Origin: Bryopsis sp. KO-2023
Taxonomy: Eukaryota; Chlorophyta; Ulvophyceae; Bryopsidales; Bryopsidaceae
Direction: 5' to 3'
DNA: 64,000 bases
Assembly (NCBI GenBank): GCA_030272585.1
Contig: BSYQ01000004.1
Coordinates: 1,240,001-1,304,000 of the forward strand
Of this stretch, positions 11,522-23,900 are shown one piece after another (within the stretch, counting starts at the first letter, position 1; every line of letters starts with the position of its first letter). The notes under the pieces were generated by a model. It made no database searches. It was given only the letters and a program-made list of their open reading frames with translations, and had not been told where the DNA came from. Position numbers and translations under genes: made by a program.

Positions 11522-12960
11522 ACCCTGCTCATGCGATCATCTCGGCCAGCTGGGGAAGCTGGTCCTCTGTTTTTATTGTGCTTCAGCACATTGCAGGTTT
11601 TTTCAAGATTTTTCCTTACAATATGGATGATACACAGATGAGCTGGGGTTTTTTTGTTCAAGTCGCCTTTGATGGGTCCCTGATCATAAGAGGGCACGCG
11701 CGTGGAAGATATTGTTATAAGTGGCAGACATTGAGCTCCTCTCACCGTTGTTACCAACTCTGTTATGATTTTGACGGTACTCACTCACTCAATCATTGAT
11801 GGTAATATGAAAAGGAATCACTGATCATCATCAATAGCAACATGTCTGATGTGCTTAAGCAATTAATTACAAGCTTGTATTTTGGTATTTGGTTTTTGGC
11901 TTGTGATTTGACCATGAACACTAGCCTTCTCCTCAAAAGAACAATAGAAAGCGCCACAGTTTCACCTTAAACATTTCTCAGCATGTTTAATATGGGTGTA
12001 CATGTCCTTACATCTGTTAGTTGCAGCAAACCAAAAAATAATCCTCGAAACAACTTGTATAATTAAGTTCTTCTCTAGAAATTGGGGCTCTTTCAACCAG
12101 CTAATTGGAAAAACGGTACACAAGCAAGAAAGGCTTCTCGGTATTCTGTAGCCAGTGGTTGATCCATTCCTACGTTTTTCCCCAAACTAAACAATCTTTT
12201 TGAAAACTCAAACTGGATGGTTCAACAAAATGCAGTTTGTAAACTGTAAATTCACAGCCAGACCGTTCGTATCCACACAAAAAGTTTTCTGGGTTCTATC
12301 GATTAAGAAACATGGTGGTGGTATAATCTCATACACGCCGATTGGATTGCGAAAGGGTGCTGATCTCAGAGCAGACTCATTCAAGGATGGCCTCCAACTC
12401 CAGCTTCGTGGATGTACAAAAGCCCACTATGCAAAAGGGGCTGGATTTGGCAGACACACATTTACAAACAACACTCCTTGTGGTCCAGCGCCAGGATGGT
12501 CTGGTCAGCACCTGGGCTGAGAAGAGTGTCAGCATTCTGCTTTTCCCGTGCCAGGCTTCGAAGATAAGGGCTTTGGAGTGTTTTGGATGATGTGGTAGGG
12601 CTGGGCGCCCTCTCTGTCGCATGTGTGTGCCGATCGAATTATATTGTGGCGAAATTATCGCTGAAATGATGAATCTCACCAGGCTAGGTAGCTCGCGGTG
12701 CTGATATTGTGGTGGTTTTCCGCCATGTTCCCTGTCTTGCATGATGCTTTTGTCTGTGAATCTTACCAGGGACTGGTAAGATATCAGCCAGTGGGGCTGG
12801 CTGATATCTCCAGCTGACACCTCCAGCATTTCATCAAGAAACTCAAGCCAGCATTTGCTCGCTTGGAAAAGCCCATTGAAAAAACACCATCATCACTTTT
12901 GCAACGCGAACAAGAAAAGACAACAACATTTCAATAACCGAATCCTGCCACGACCCTTCC
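11522..12960. other. intergenic, no confident gene
   Basis: A plus-strand frame at 12387-12590 and a minus-strand frame at 12377-12829 are both open and look moderately protein-like, but they overlap each other and lack domains or splice context. Two adjacent hairpins lie at 12762-12808. Confidence 0.4.
12762..12808. repeat. two abutting hairpins
   Basis: CTTACCAG (12762-12769) pairs with CTGGTAAG (12773-12780) across 3 nt. GATATCAGCCA (12780-12790) pairs with TGGCTGATATC (12798-12808) across 7 nt. Both stems are perfect. Confidence 0.85.
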
Positions 12961-15900
12961 ACTTTGTGTGTTGATGTCCCTTGTCCTTTCCACCAGAAAA
13001 CCCATCCCCAAATCTCTAAAACACACTTTCACAACCCACAACCCCTCTTGCATGAGATCTGGTCAAAGCTAATGTGCAATCGGTCCCCCTCTCCCCGTGT
13101 TGTAACTCCCCGTCAATTCCTAAAATCCCGCTTTTCTCCCCTCGAAGAAAGCAAAAAAAAACAAAACAACACTTGCTCCTCCGTATTGTCTGAAACTAGA
13201 ACCACCAATGAGCTTTGTGTAAATAAGAATCCCAGCCTTCCACCCCCCCCAAAAAAAAAGAAAAAAAAAAACACAAAAAACCAAACAAACACACAAACAA
13301 ACAAAACCAACATGCAACCTTCCCCCCCGGCCTCCCCATCTTCTTGTCTCCCCTTTTCTTGGATTGAAAAAAAAAAGGGAACTTTAGTTAAACCTGACCA
13401 GGTGGATGGAGGTGAATGGACCACCAACAAATCACCCCCTTCTCTATGTACATGTTGTTATGAACAATGGAGACACCCATAGAAATCCCGCTTTTCAGCA
13501 TCGTATTGCCCCAGACACCTCACAATTGGGACCAATACAAAAAAAGATGCAGAAAAAAACAAATGGAAAGCAAGGGGAAAAAAACAAGATCATTACGAGT
13601 GACCTTTTACCCATTCAAACAACCCCCCAAAGAAAAAACGAAAAAAAAAACTCCCAAGGAGAAAGGGATAGGAAACAAACTTCTACCCCTATCCTAATGA
13701 AAATCACTCAATTCGAAGCACGCATGAACTAATAATTAATTAATTTTTCAGTTTTTTTGAACCCCCCCCAAAACCCCCAAAAAAGAAAACCTTAAGCGAT
13801 GTTCGATTAAAAACAAAGAAAGATTACACAACGTAAAAAAAAAAGAAAAGAAAAAAGTTCGTCATCAATCAAGTCACTATCGTTTCGTAGACGGCCAGGT
13901 GGTCGATTTCGAAACCCAGTTAACCCCCCAGCAATAAAGTTTTACTAAAAAATACCAAACCTAGTTTTTTTTTCAACTCCTCAAAATGCTGTTATTTCTT
14001 TTCACCTTTGCCCCAATTCCCCTTGCTTTCTTTTTTTATATGTATATATGTAGATTAATTCACAAAACTCTGATGTATACTTTTGAATTCACAAAATTCC
14101 AACCTGACATTTTTTTCTTTTAAACGTTTTTCACTTTTTTTTTTTCAAGATATCATCCTCAACACAACTAATCATATGTCTTCGATTGTGAAAAACATGG
14201 GGTCTTTTTTTTCCACTTCTTTCCTTTTCACCTAATTCAAACACATTTTTTTTTCCTTTTTTTTTTTTGCTGAATCGGTCAGAATCCATAATCCCCTTGA
14301 TGAAATGATGATGAGAGAAATGAATAGAGATCTCTCTCACCTCAAAAAAAAACCACCCAAAAAAACCCAACAGAAAATATTAAAAAAAACGAGATAGAAA
14401 AGCTACTCATACCTTTGAGGAGAGAAAAAAAAACTACCACAAAAAAATGTCAGTCAAAAAAAAAAATCCTCCCCATTCTCTCTATATTCTAAGGCGGTTG
14501 ACCACTGAATTCTAAAAATAGAACAAGCGATGCGACGCAGCATTTCAAATTTTCATTCTGAAAACGGGACCATTGGCCATTTCCAACCCAAGTTCAAAAT
14601 CCAAATGTAAATATTGAAATGTCTACCAAACGATCCAAAATGAAGCCCAAAACAAGCCAAAAAAAAGTACATATGTATACGTATGTGAAACCCTTTTTTT
14701 AAATTTCAAATCCTAGATCCTAATTCTACCTTTCTGTCTATCCCTCAGGGCTTTTTTTTTCTTTTTTTCTTTCTTTTTCTCTTCTCCTCCATTTTTTTTC
14801 TTCTTTTTTTCACAAATCAATGTATATTTTTTTTCTTCCTTTTCGGATTTTTTCTTTTTTAATATGTATATCTACACTCTTTTTAATAAAAGTTTTTTCT
14901 TTTTTTTTAAAGCTTCGAAAAACACCATTAAAAAAAAAAAGAACGACAACAATCGATCTATACACAAACGACACCATCTCGTCCAAATTTTCTTTCCCAC
15001 GAGAAAACATCGCACGCACGTTTACACAACTGTGAAAAGAAAACCTTTTGGGGGCCCAATTCTCTACACAAAAAAGCATCATATGGCCCCCAACGTTTTC
15101 CTTCAATCCTTTTCTTTTTTTTAATTTTTTTTTCCCTAGCTTCGTTTCCTCCCATTCCATTTCCCCTTCCCTCACACTTTCCTCACACTTTTTCTCACAC
15201 ACAATCCCCCACTCCTATACATTTTTTCCACACACATGCACACACAAAAACGACCTCACAGAATCAGGTCCCAACAATGCCCATCTCAAAAACGAGCAAA
15301 TACACCCAATGCCACCATTCCAAAATACAATCAAAAACCAGCTGGCGATAAGAATAGGCAAAAATTGGCAATCGTGCGTCACCTAAATGGCTCATCATCA
15401 TTATAAACCAACCCCCCACTGCTCTAAAGATACTCTCTAACCCAAAACATTTCATCCAAGAGCTGCCCCCTGTAACTAACCATCCCCCCTCCACCAAAAT
15501 CCAAATCCACAGTAAAACACAGAAAAAAACAAAACAACCCTTTTTGAGGGGAAAGGATGTGTGTGGAGAGGAGGGGGGACCGGCAGGGCAAGCAAAATTG
15601 CCCCTGAAAACAAAAAAAAAAGCAAAAATTTTGAACGGGACCTACTCCCTCGAAACGTAAGCCCATCAAGAATAAGAATCAGAAAGAAAAATCTCCCAAA
15701 ACAATCCTGACCTCATCTTCCGTATAGACCAACTATTTTTACTGTCCTCTTTTTTGTGTGTGTGATTTTTTCTTTGGTGTTGTCCCCCCCCCCCTCCCCA
15801 TTTCTCTTTTTTGAATGATATATTTTTTTCTTCTCATATGCCGACCAAAGTTTTTTTGTTTTGTTTTTTTCGAAAATTTCTTGGTTTTTTTTTCCTTCCT

Positions 15901-16080
15901 TTCCTCTCTCTTTACTCCTTCCCATGTTTTCCTTCAGTTTTTTCCTTTCCTCCCTCGTCTTTTTTTTTGTTTCCCCCTTCCACTGGAAAATCCTATTTCT
16001 TGTTCCATTCGATTGAAAAAACGAAACAAAGACTACAGAAAACATAAAAACACACCCCGACACGTTTTCGACACCCCCCT
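12961..16080. other. low-complexity AT-rich tract
   Basis: Long A, T and C runs and pyrimidine/purine-skewed stretches dominate (for example TTTTTTTCTTTTTTTCTTTC near 14755). Reading frames here are composition artefacts rich in Lys, Phe or Pro. It could be large introns or decayed intergenic DNA. Confidence 0.6.
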
Positions 16081-16093
16081 TTCTTTTCCTCAG

Positions 16094-16381
16094 GCTTTCG
16101 TTCGGGTGCGTTTCCTCTTCTCGAGCGCAGTTGCATTCAAACCGCAACCCTTTGATTTTGAAGTGCCGCATTTAGCCCCCGATGTGTACCTTCCTGTTCC
16201 AGAAGGTAGAGCTCTAGCACCAAAGCCACCCAAAACAAAACATTTCAAAAAAGGCTCTTTCACCAAAGGAGACAAACTTTGCCTCATCACAAAACTTAGT
16301 GATTCTATTCTCAGCGTTGTTGCCCATGATTTATTAATTTCAACTAATCAATCAACTATTCAGGCTGAAAGCGTCCTGTAA
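16094..16381 (+). CDS. possible last exon of an unidentified gene
   Basis: A pyrimidine-rich acceptor (CTTTTCCTCAG ending at 16093) is followed by a 95-codon frame ending in TAA at 16379-16381. The translation (FDFEVPHLAPDVYLPVPEG and onward) is not low complexity, unlike the surrounding DNA. No upstream exon is found in the AT-rich tract, and the opposite strand is also open over part of it. Treat it as a candidate only. Confidence 0.25.
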   Translation, partial: AFVRVRFLFSSAVAFKPQPFDFEVPHLAPDVYLPVPEGRALAPKPPKTKHFKKGSFTKGDKLCLITKLSDSILSVVAHDLLISTNQSTIQAESVL

Positions 16382-16522
16382 ACTGTTCAATCAAAAAAAT
16401 ATAAAGTTGTTCTCATCCCAAATCCAAGAATTCAACATTCATAGAATCTGTGTAGACCAGGGTCCCCCTTAAAAGAACCAGTCAGACTCGGGAAGAATTT
16501 CCCGTTTGGCAGGGGCACTCAC

Positions 16523-18691
16523 CGTGTGTTCACATCCCAAAGCACATCTCCAAGGTCGATGAGTGCGACGTCCCCAGCATCCCCACCTCCACTCCCCAAA
16601 GATTTCACATCGGTTTTTCTCTGTCTGACACTTCTCTTCTTCTTGACCCCCCAGTGGCCTGGCCCTTTGGGCACGGGCCGACTGTGTCTGGCCCCCATCC
16701 CTGAGTCCACTGGAATGACATTGGGGTAGCTGTCTTCAGGATCAAAGCATGAGAAATCCAGCCCCGCCAAGGAGAAAAAATCGTCGTCAGGGGTGTCCAG
16801 CCCCACGTTTGATGGCTTTGGAGAGGAGGTATCAGCCGTAAAGCAACTCGCATTCGAACTGTCTGATGCCTGGAGATCAGGAAAGAAAAACACACATACC
16901 ACCACTCAAACAAAAATAAGACTTAGAACCCGCCAATCCCCTTCATGGGATGGGCAATTTCTGGAGCAACGATCCAAAACGGTTGATTAAGGGTCGGAAA
17001 GTTTCAAAATAATTGACTGATTACTGCGAGAGGGCTGTTTTTTTCTCTTTTTATAGACTGTGTGATTGGATTTGCTGCCAGGTCCATTTGTTTGGTCGTT
17101 TCGGGGCCGATTTATGACTTACCAGTCCTTCAAATGCCACATCCAGGGGGTCTTCCAACAGCCGCCTCAACTCATCATCTTCCATGCAACACTCCAACAG
17201 ATCGGTGGTGGAAACTCCGCCGTTGCACGCGTTGGTTGCTGGCAAAGGCGGCTGAGGATCAGCCTTCGATGCTAAATGAGCTGGTCTCTCCACAGGGACC
17301 ATCGAATTCAGAAGCTGCTGCTGAGGTGCCGGCATTGGCTGTATTTGCATCGGCATTCCCAGGGCACACCAATTCAGCACATCTTGACAACAGTGATTCA
17401 ATAATAATAGTGTATGTACTCTTTACATTCAGTGGTTTATAACAATTCATCAGCCAATTTCCCGTTGGAAAATCCTCTGACACTAAATGTATGGAGTAGT
17501 CCCACTCCTTTCTTCCGCCTTTTATCTTTCACTCCAACATTTACTCGCAATGCCGGATTTTTATTTCTTTTTGCTTCAAAGTCAATGGAGGGCAAGCCCC
17601 AATAAACCGAGGTGGGAAAAACCTTCAACTTGTGCAGTGATTTCTGGATGTTTTGCCCATCGAAAAAAAATTCCCCATTGGCGAATGGAAAATCCCCAAT
17701 CTTTTTTTAATTATTATTTTAATTAAATAAAATAATATAAATTCCCATAACGTTCAATGTTGGAGTATCCAGCGAGAAGCTGCACCACTGAGTAAAAAAT
17801 TATCGTTGGGAGTTGTGCCCACCTGGCTGGCATTTTGAACAGGGACTTGCGAAATGGGTGGCATGGCTGGGACGGCAGGAACGATTGCTGGAGGCAAGCA
17901 CACCCCCTGCATTCCACACCAGGGGAAGGTGCCCAATCCTGATGGGAACAGCAACACAAAGACACAGTCATGGATGTACAACCCAGACGAGGAAATTCCC
18001 ATCAAGTGTCAAATCACCGAAATCCGATACCGCTGTCGCTTCAGCGAGGGGGCGCTCCGAAAACAAACCCAAGGGGAATCGAGAAAAGAAAAAGGGGTTG
18101 TCCGTGGGTGGGCAAAAGCGACACAGTGCGAGAAAGGCGAGGTTCGATCGAGCGCTGCGTTTCGCAACAATTGATGCCGATGGTTTGTTCCGCGAAAACG
18201 AACCACGGCTGTTGGACGTCCGAAATAGGATCAAAACGCGTTGGGGAGGGACGCGCGCAGTGTCCATAATAAAAAAAACGTCACGAATTTCCAGAAACTG
18301 CGCTATTTTCGGAAACGACGTTGCGTGGTTCCAGAGACGTCCAGCGGACAACGAGTCCACGTGAAGCGACGCACACCAGAATGCGAGACTATGCGAAAAC
18401 ATTTTCCTTACAAAAAGAGCTCCCGGAACAAGAGATCTCACCCGGGAAAAAAGCCTGTGGCGACACCGGTGGCGGGCCCACCAATCCTGCCAAAGGTGGC
18501 ACCGTTCCCAACGGACGTCCAGGGACGAGGCCGGCGATTGGAGGTTGCCAATTGAGAAGAGGGTTGTTCCACACGTAATCTTTAGGGTCCAGCGACGTCA
18601 CGGCCTCCATGGGCGAACACGGGACTCCCAAATTCGCCCCCGCGAACGCGTTTTTGTTGGCCTTGTTCACTACCATTTCCAAGTGCGACAT
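16523..18691 (-). CDS. unidentified multi-exon gene, Pro-rich and acidic product
   Basis: Read on the minus strand, the start is ATG at 18691. Exon 1 (18691-18442, donor GTGAGA) leads to exon 2 (17938-17823, donor GTGGGC) in agreeing phase, encoding a Pro/Gly/Val-rich stretch (VWNNPLLNWQPPIAGL, then LGTFPWCGMQG). Further likely exons are about 17386-17123 (MPMQIQPMPAPQQQ, DLLECCMEDDELRRLLED; donor GTAAGT) and 16869-16523 (DDDFFSLAGLDFSCFDPED and a basic KKKRSVRQRK patch; donor GTGAGT). The 3' end was not located and one linking exon may be missing near 17500. Short acidic DDxFFxLxGLDF-like segments beside a basic nuclear-type signal resemble transcriptional activators, but no DNA-binding domain is visible. 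No function is assigned. Confidence 0.55.
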
Positions 18692-19120
18692 ACCGAAGCT
18701 GCACGGGTTTTCGACCTTTTTTTTTCTGGACCTTGCTCTCGTCCTGGAAGGAACGAACGGAGACGCTTCTTTTGTTCGTTTCGCTTCCCTTGCGCGCTGT
18801 CTCTTTTTCGCCTAATGGAGCACGAGCCCTCGGCTACTTGCACAGCATCGGCAGCGATCGACTGGCAAACGTGGAATGTCACTGGGAGGGGTGCGCCGGT
18901 CTCCAACGTCCACGGCGAGGGTGGGCACGGATCGTTGCTTTCAACTTGACGTGTCCATGACAGCCTGGAGCTGAGTGACTACGAAAAAATGACGTCAAGC
19001 TATTTTGGGAGCGCGGACGCTCTATTAGCTAATTTTGAGGGTTGACTTGAGTGGAGTCGGGCATAGGAGCGTCTTCCTACCTCTGAATGTGTTCGTCCTT
19101 TGTTTTTTTGGTTTATGCCT
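18692..19120. other. CpG-rich upstream region
   Basis: This is a GC-rich stretch upstream of the minus-strand gene that starts at 18691. It probably includes the promoter or 5' untranslated region. No separate gene is recognised. Confidence 0.4.
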
Positions 19121-19363
19121 GTTACTCCGACCCTGTTACTCCGACTCCGTCCATGTCTGACATCGAGACAGCTCCCATGTCTGACAGTCGGCGCGCGCCG
19201 GTCTACCTCGCGGTCGCTCGACGCGCGCCGGTTCGCGCCGGTCTACCCCGCGCTTGTTTAGCCCACTCGCTTGGCGCGCGCCGGTCGCGCTAACCCTAAA
19301 CCCTAAACCCTAAACCCAACCCCCCCCTTTTTTTGAGTCGGAGTAACAGGGGTCGGAGTAACA
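19121..19363. repeat. inverted repeat enclosing GC palindromes and a telomere-like tract
   Basis: GTTACTCCGACCCTGTTACTCCGACTC at about 19121-19148 is mirrored by GAGTCGGAGTAACAGG repeats at about 19335-19363. Between them lie several copies of GGCGCGCGCCGGT and the interstitial CCCTAAA run. The terminal symmetry suggests a small fold-back or MITE-like element, but no target duplication was found. Confidence 0.65.
19293..19318 (-). repeat. short interstitial telomere repeat (TTTAGGG)n
   Basis: Three to four perfect copies of CCCTAAA run head to tail. This is the Arabidopsis-type telomere unit common in green plants and many green algae. It is far from a chromosome end in this window. Confidence 0.9.
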
Positions 19364-19410
19364 GGGGTCGGAGTAATGGGGGTACACCGTTTTTTTGACG
19401 GGGTTTGCAA

Positions 19411-20260
19411 ATGAATCATAAATCATAAATCATAATCATAATTACAACCCTCAGCAAAAGAGAGCCATCACCCTCTATGATGCTGGAACAAAGACAAAAA
19501 GGAAAGAAAAGAAAAGAAAAAGAAAAAAAAAAAAAAAACAAAAACCTTAGGATTGTAAACCTGCTGAACGTATTGAAGCCATTTTGCTGATAACTAAAGC
19601 TAATTTGCCCGATGGCACCCTACTAAAAAGATCCTTGGGATTAGCCCATCGAAAAACATCTGAATGCAAAGAACGAAAGGAAGAATAAAAAGGACATTCA
19701 AAAAGAAAATGCCGTTCATCTTCCACCGCGGATCGACACAACCGACAAATCCTGTTTTCCCTTGGTACACCATTATATCGTCCCACTTCCACTTCCAAGA
19801 AATGAATACCACAACGAAAACGAGTAAAGAAAACCCGAAGAGAAGTTGGTTTTAAAGTTGTCAAATACCGTTCAAATCTGAGGGAAAACTTAATATGCCG
19901 ATACCAAGATATAACTCGAGATGCCGATGAACCGAAAACATGTTCAGAAATTTGCAAATGAAAATGCGGTCTGGAAATGCTGGGAATGTCACTCTCTTTG
20001 ACCCTGACCTGGCATGTTGGCTCCATTCGAGGAGACTTTGCTGTAATTCTTATTGATTGATTGATGCATTTCTTACAGATGAGGGACTGTAGCAGAGCTT
20101 CTGATTTTAGAAATGGAGCCACGATGATATTTGATGGTGCTCCCACTTGCATGTGCATGTTGATAATGGTTTTGATATTCTTGCCCACTTTGAAAAGAAA
20201 GAGGCTGTGATTTTTTCTGGAGTTGAATGAATTGCTGATTCCACGAGTCATAGCTGAAGA
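19411..20260 (-). mobile_element. 5'-truncated LINE, 3' part of ORF2 plus tail
   Basis: A minus-strand frame (20251-19547) encodes the distal end of a non-LTR retrotransposon polyprotein. It includes a zinc-binding CRLC...DERHFLFECPFY motif typical of the region after reverse transcriptase in plant and algal LINEs. The frame is followed by a 3' untranslated region ending in an ATTATG/ATTTATG microsatellite (19411-19443), a common LINE tail. The reverse transcriptase and endonuclease domains are absent. A shorter copy lies at 25069-25352 in the opposite orientation. Confidence 0.75.
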
Positions 20261-20910
20261 AGAAAGAAGTCAGGGACACAAACAGACGCCGTTTCGCAAA
20301 GGAAAGAAACCATTACAAAACAAACCAATCCATCCCCAAACCCCACAGTCCACCTTTGTTGATGAATGCCCTCCCAATACCAATATCAACAGTACTGCTC
20401 ATTTTTCGAAAGCTTCTGTTTCGTGCACCCACAAACACAGGTCCCATCGTTTTCCCTTTGCTTCGTTTTTTAATCCACACATTCCTTGCTAAGAGAGGAA
20501 AAAACCTTTCGGCAGATGTTTATAACCAATGAGAGATGTTACTTCCGAGTGCCGAAACGTTGAAATTTCTGATTTCCCAACCCTCAAATCGAAACCAGCA
20601 CTCTTGGTCAACAGCTCAGCAAAAAATCAGTGCAGTAAACATAAAATGTAATTTATCCAGAAGGAGAAATCTGTAGGGCTATTCTTCAAGTTATCTTCAT
20701 CAGGCGGGCAATGGTGGGCATGCAATATCCAACACAGATTCTACACAGTGTTTTATCTTATTCCTTTTTTAAACGAACGCGATTTCAAGGGAAGCAAAAA
20801 AAAAAAGAAGCAACAATACGTTTCATAAAAAAAAATAAAAGCAACAGGACGTTTCATAAATAAATGAAAAAAAAGCCCAAAAAGTTAAGGGTTATTATTA
20901 TCCATGTTGA
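20261..20910. other. intergenic, nothing recognised
   Basis: AT-rich DNA between the LINE fragment and the 3' end of the next minus-strand gene. No structure is evident. Confidence 0.5.
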
Positions 20911-23900
20911 CTACCTCCTTGCGGGTTTCTTGAAAAACAACCCGCACATGATCTGACCGGCCGACACATCCATTGGCAAATTCATGTTGATCCACTGAAT
21001 TGCCGAGTCGATTCTAGAATTTTTCTTGGTGGGCCGTCGCTCCATTTGATACAGCAAACTCAAGGGCAGGATTGCCATTCTGCCCTCGACGTCTCCAACC
21101 CTCAGACTATCCGAAATAGAGATCCATTTATCCTGATCCATTCGCATCACGAATGGTTTAATCTTGTCGCAATCGTCCCTAGAGTTGGGCACGAGGACCA
21201 CCACCGCTCCATCCCACCTGACCAAACAGAAACCACCCAAACACTCAGAAATCCAACACCACCGGCCACCATTAGGGTTTCCTCTCCTCTCAGAGAGCTT
21301 GCACACTTCCATATATTTAGCAACCCCCAAAAAAAAAAGGTTTTTTAGGCAACCTTTCAGGATTGTCAGGTGAAGTCCTGATCCGGTAAGATGAAACGCA
21401 AAAAGCAGAGAGAATCGAACAACACTTGTTGAACTACCCTGCACAACCCCCACCTCCTCTCCTCTGCCTCTTATTTCTTTCTCAAGGATGCAACAGCAAG
21501 ACAAAGAAACACTTTGTTGGAATAGCTGGTTTTTTCCAGTTGAAGCCTTACGATCTGTGCAGCTCTCTTTGCCAGATCGACAGGAAGTCCGTCCCTATAT
21601 CTCTGGGTTGGGATCTCATTTCCCCCTCTTTGGCAGGTTGAAACCAGTCCGTTCGTACGATGCTCAGGCTAGGGCATTGACGGCCATCCAACACATACCC
21701 CTGGCCTGCAACCTAATCAAAACAACATCCCTCTTTTGGATCACTCCTCTTACCCAAAAAGAATTCTTTTCGGTTGTGGGGACCTTCCGATGGCTTTTTG
21801 AACGTTTCAACAAACCAAGGGGGGGAGGGCGGTGGGTATAGTGATTCTCATGCACAGACAAACAAAGGATGTATAATCCTCTCCCCCCAAAAAATATAAT
21901 AATATATAATACAAAAACAAAAAAAAATAGAATAAAAAATTGTGAGTTGACCAGACCTGAGGGCAGCACAGCCATTGGACGCCCGCTGCATCCTTGGACT
22001 TGGGCAAGACAATCCTCGTGGGTTCTGTGTTTGCGAGAATCACCGGACGTCTGCAAATGACTCCATTTGGCATTGTCCCAGTTGCCCCCATTCCTTTTTA
22101 AAAAAAATAAAAAATCACACACCCAAGTTTCAAAAAGCCTGAATTTGTAAGAGTGCAGGAAATCCATCCACAAACATGTTGGATCCAGGGACATTCTTTT
22201 GAAACTGTATTCACCTCACCTTGCGTAGTGTGGTTCTGGCTAAAGCAGTCGCTCCTTTGAGTCGAAATATTGACTCTCTGGCAAGCATCCTCCTGGATCA
22301 AAAAAACCAGCACAATCCCAAAAATTAAAAAACGAAAACGCCCAGGAATTCCACATAGAATGACGTATGGCCAAAACATATCCGCCCTCCTCCCTAGAAC
22401 CACCACAAGTATTCTATTGAAAAAACAAACCAGTTGCTTACCTCCTGATCCTCAGCGACAGACGCTCGGCCTTCGCTGCTTGGCCTGACTTGTCCCTCTT
22501 CTTGATTTTCTTGATCCACCGATTCCCTCTCAGAGACTTCTTCGTTGGGATTGCCATCGTCACTTGGACACCCATCACCCCCCTTTGATACTTTGTTTTG
22601 GGCCGATTCGGGCATTTCCCTTTCATCTTTCCTTTGTTGATTTCCAGCATTTTGTTTGCCGTCGCCACAATTCTCCAGAACCTGCTCTTGGGGAATGTTT
22701 TCTCCAGCAGCGGTGCCTCCATCGGCTTTGCTCCTTTCCAAATCCGCTGATGGGGCGGGCGCCCTGCAAAAATCAAACACGGAATGCTTCCAAGGTTTAC
22801 ATGAGAGGGTTCCAGAAACGGGGCAATCAACCAAATTCACAACTACTTGCTGATTTGATTTGGACTCCCATGTAAACGTACAGGAGGGGATGCATGTTTT
22901 TTTTTTGTTGTTTTTTTCGCTGGCAGAAGGACTCGCATTCCACGGACTCCACAATGTTGAGGCCTCTATGGACAGATTTTGATATGTTCATCAAAATAAT
23001 AATAAAAAAATCATCAAATGAAAATTTTGACGGGAGATATATATATATATATATTTTTTTTTTGTTCAAACGCAGAGCATAGACACCTCTTGGTTTCGGA
23101 TTCCAGTTGACGTTTGTCTTTTCCCTCTGCACCACAAAACACTTTTATTACAGCAAAGCAATTCATAGCCCTCCCCCAAAAAAAACCACTAAAACAGCCA
23201 ATTGAGAACAAATATTTCTTCATTACTTCCCGGGAAAAAAAATGAAAAAATGAAAAAAAAGCAAACCGGTTGTGCTTCTAATTATCTTTACCCTGTTTTT
23301 CCACATTGACATCTGCACAGTTTTGCACCTCCACATTCTTTTCTGATGTTGATGCCATTGTCAAATCAATGGGACCTTTTGCACCACTTAAATGCCTCCT
23401 TTCCTCTCCACACCCTTCCATCATGGAAGCTTCCATTTCGCCACATCGCCTGGATCTTTTTTCCATTCTTCCCAGCACCAAACTTTTCGATCGATTCCGC
23501 TTGCTTCCGCTGGGTCCCTCTAAGACGGTTTGCACTCCTATGGACTGGGAACCTGTTCCAACACCCACACTCTTCGATGGTCCAAACCCCTTATTGGGTT
23601 TCTGCGAAAAACAAATCAGGGAAAAGAAAAGCAGTAAAAACATAGCAGTATAAAAAAGAAATTCCTTCGAGAATCACTTTGCGGAGGTCTTTTTCGTTGT
23701 TTTCTTTTGGGGGAAACATTTGCACAGTGTCGGGTTGTTTCTGGGTTTTCTATTCAGATGAACCTAGTTGGCTTTTATTCTTTTTTTATTTATTTGTAAA
23801 AGAAGAATCGATAAGAGAAGCTAAAAATTAGAATGAAATTTTCTTGACAAACCCAATAATCGATTTGCTTGTACATTCTTGAGGACTACATTCTACAAAA

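Noticed and set aside
11148-11630. Thr/Pro/Ser-rich mucin-like frame of 160 codons
   Set aside because: Splice phases of the five preceding exons select the Tyr/Lys-rich frame; kept only as a remark on possible dual coding.
13113-16171. Many frames rich in Lys, Phe or Pro
   Set aside because: They arise from low-complexity A/T and pyrimidine tracts.
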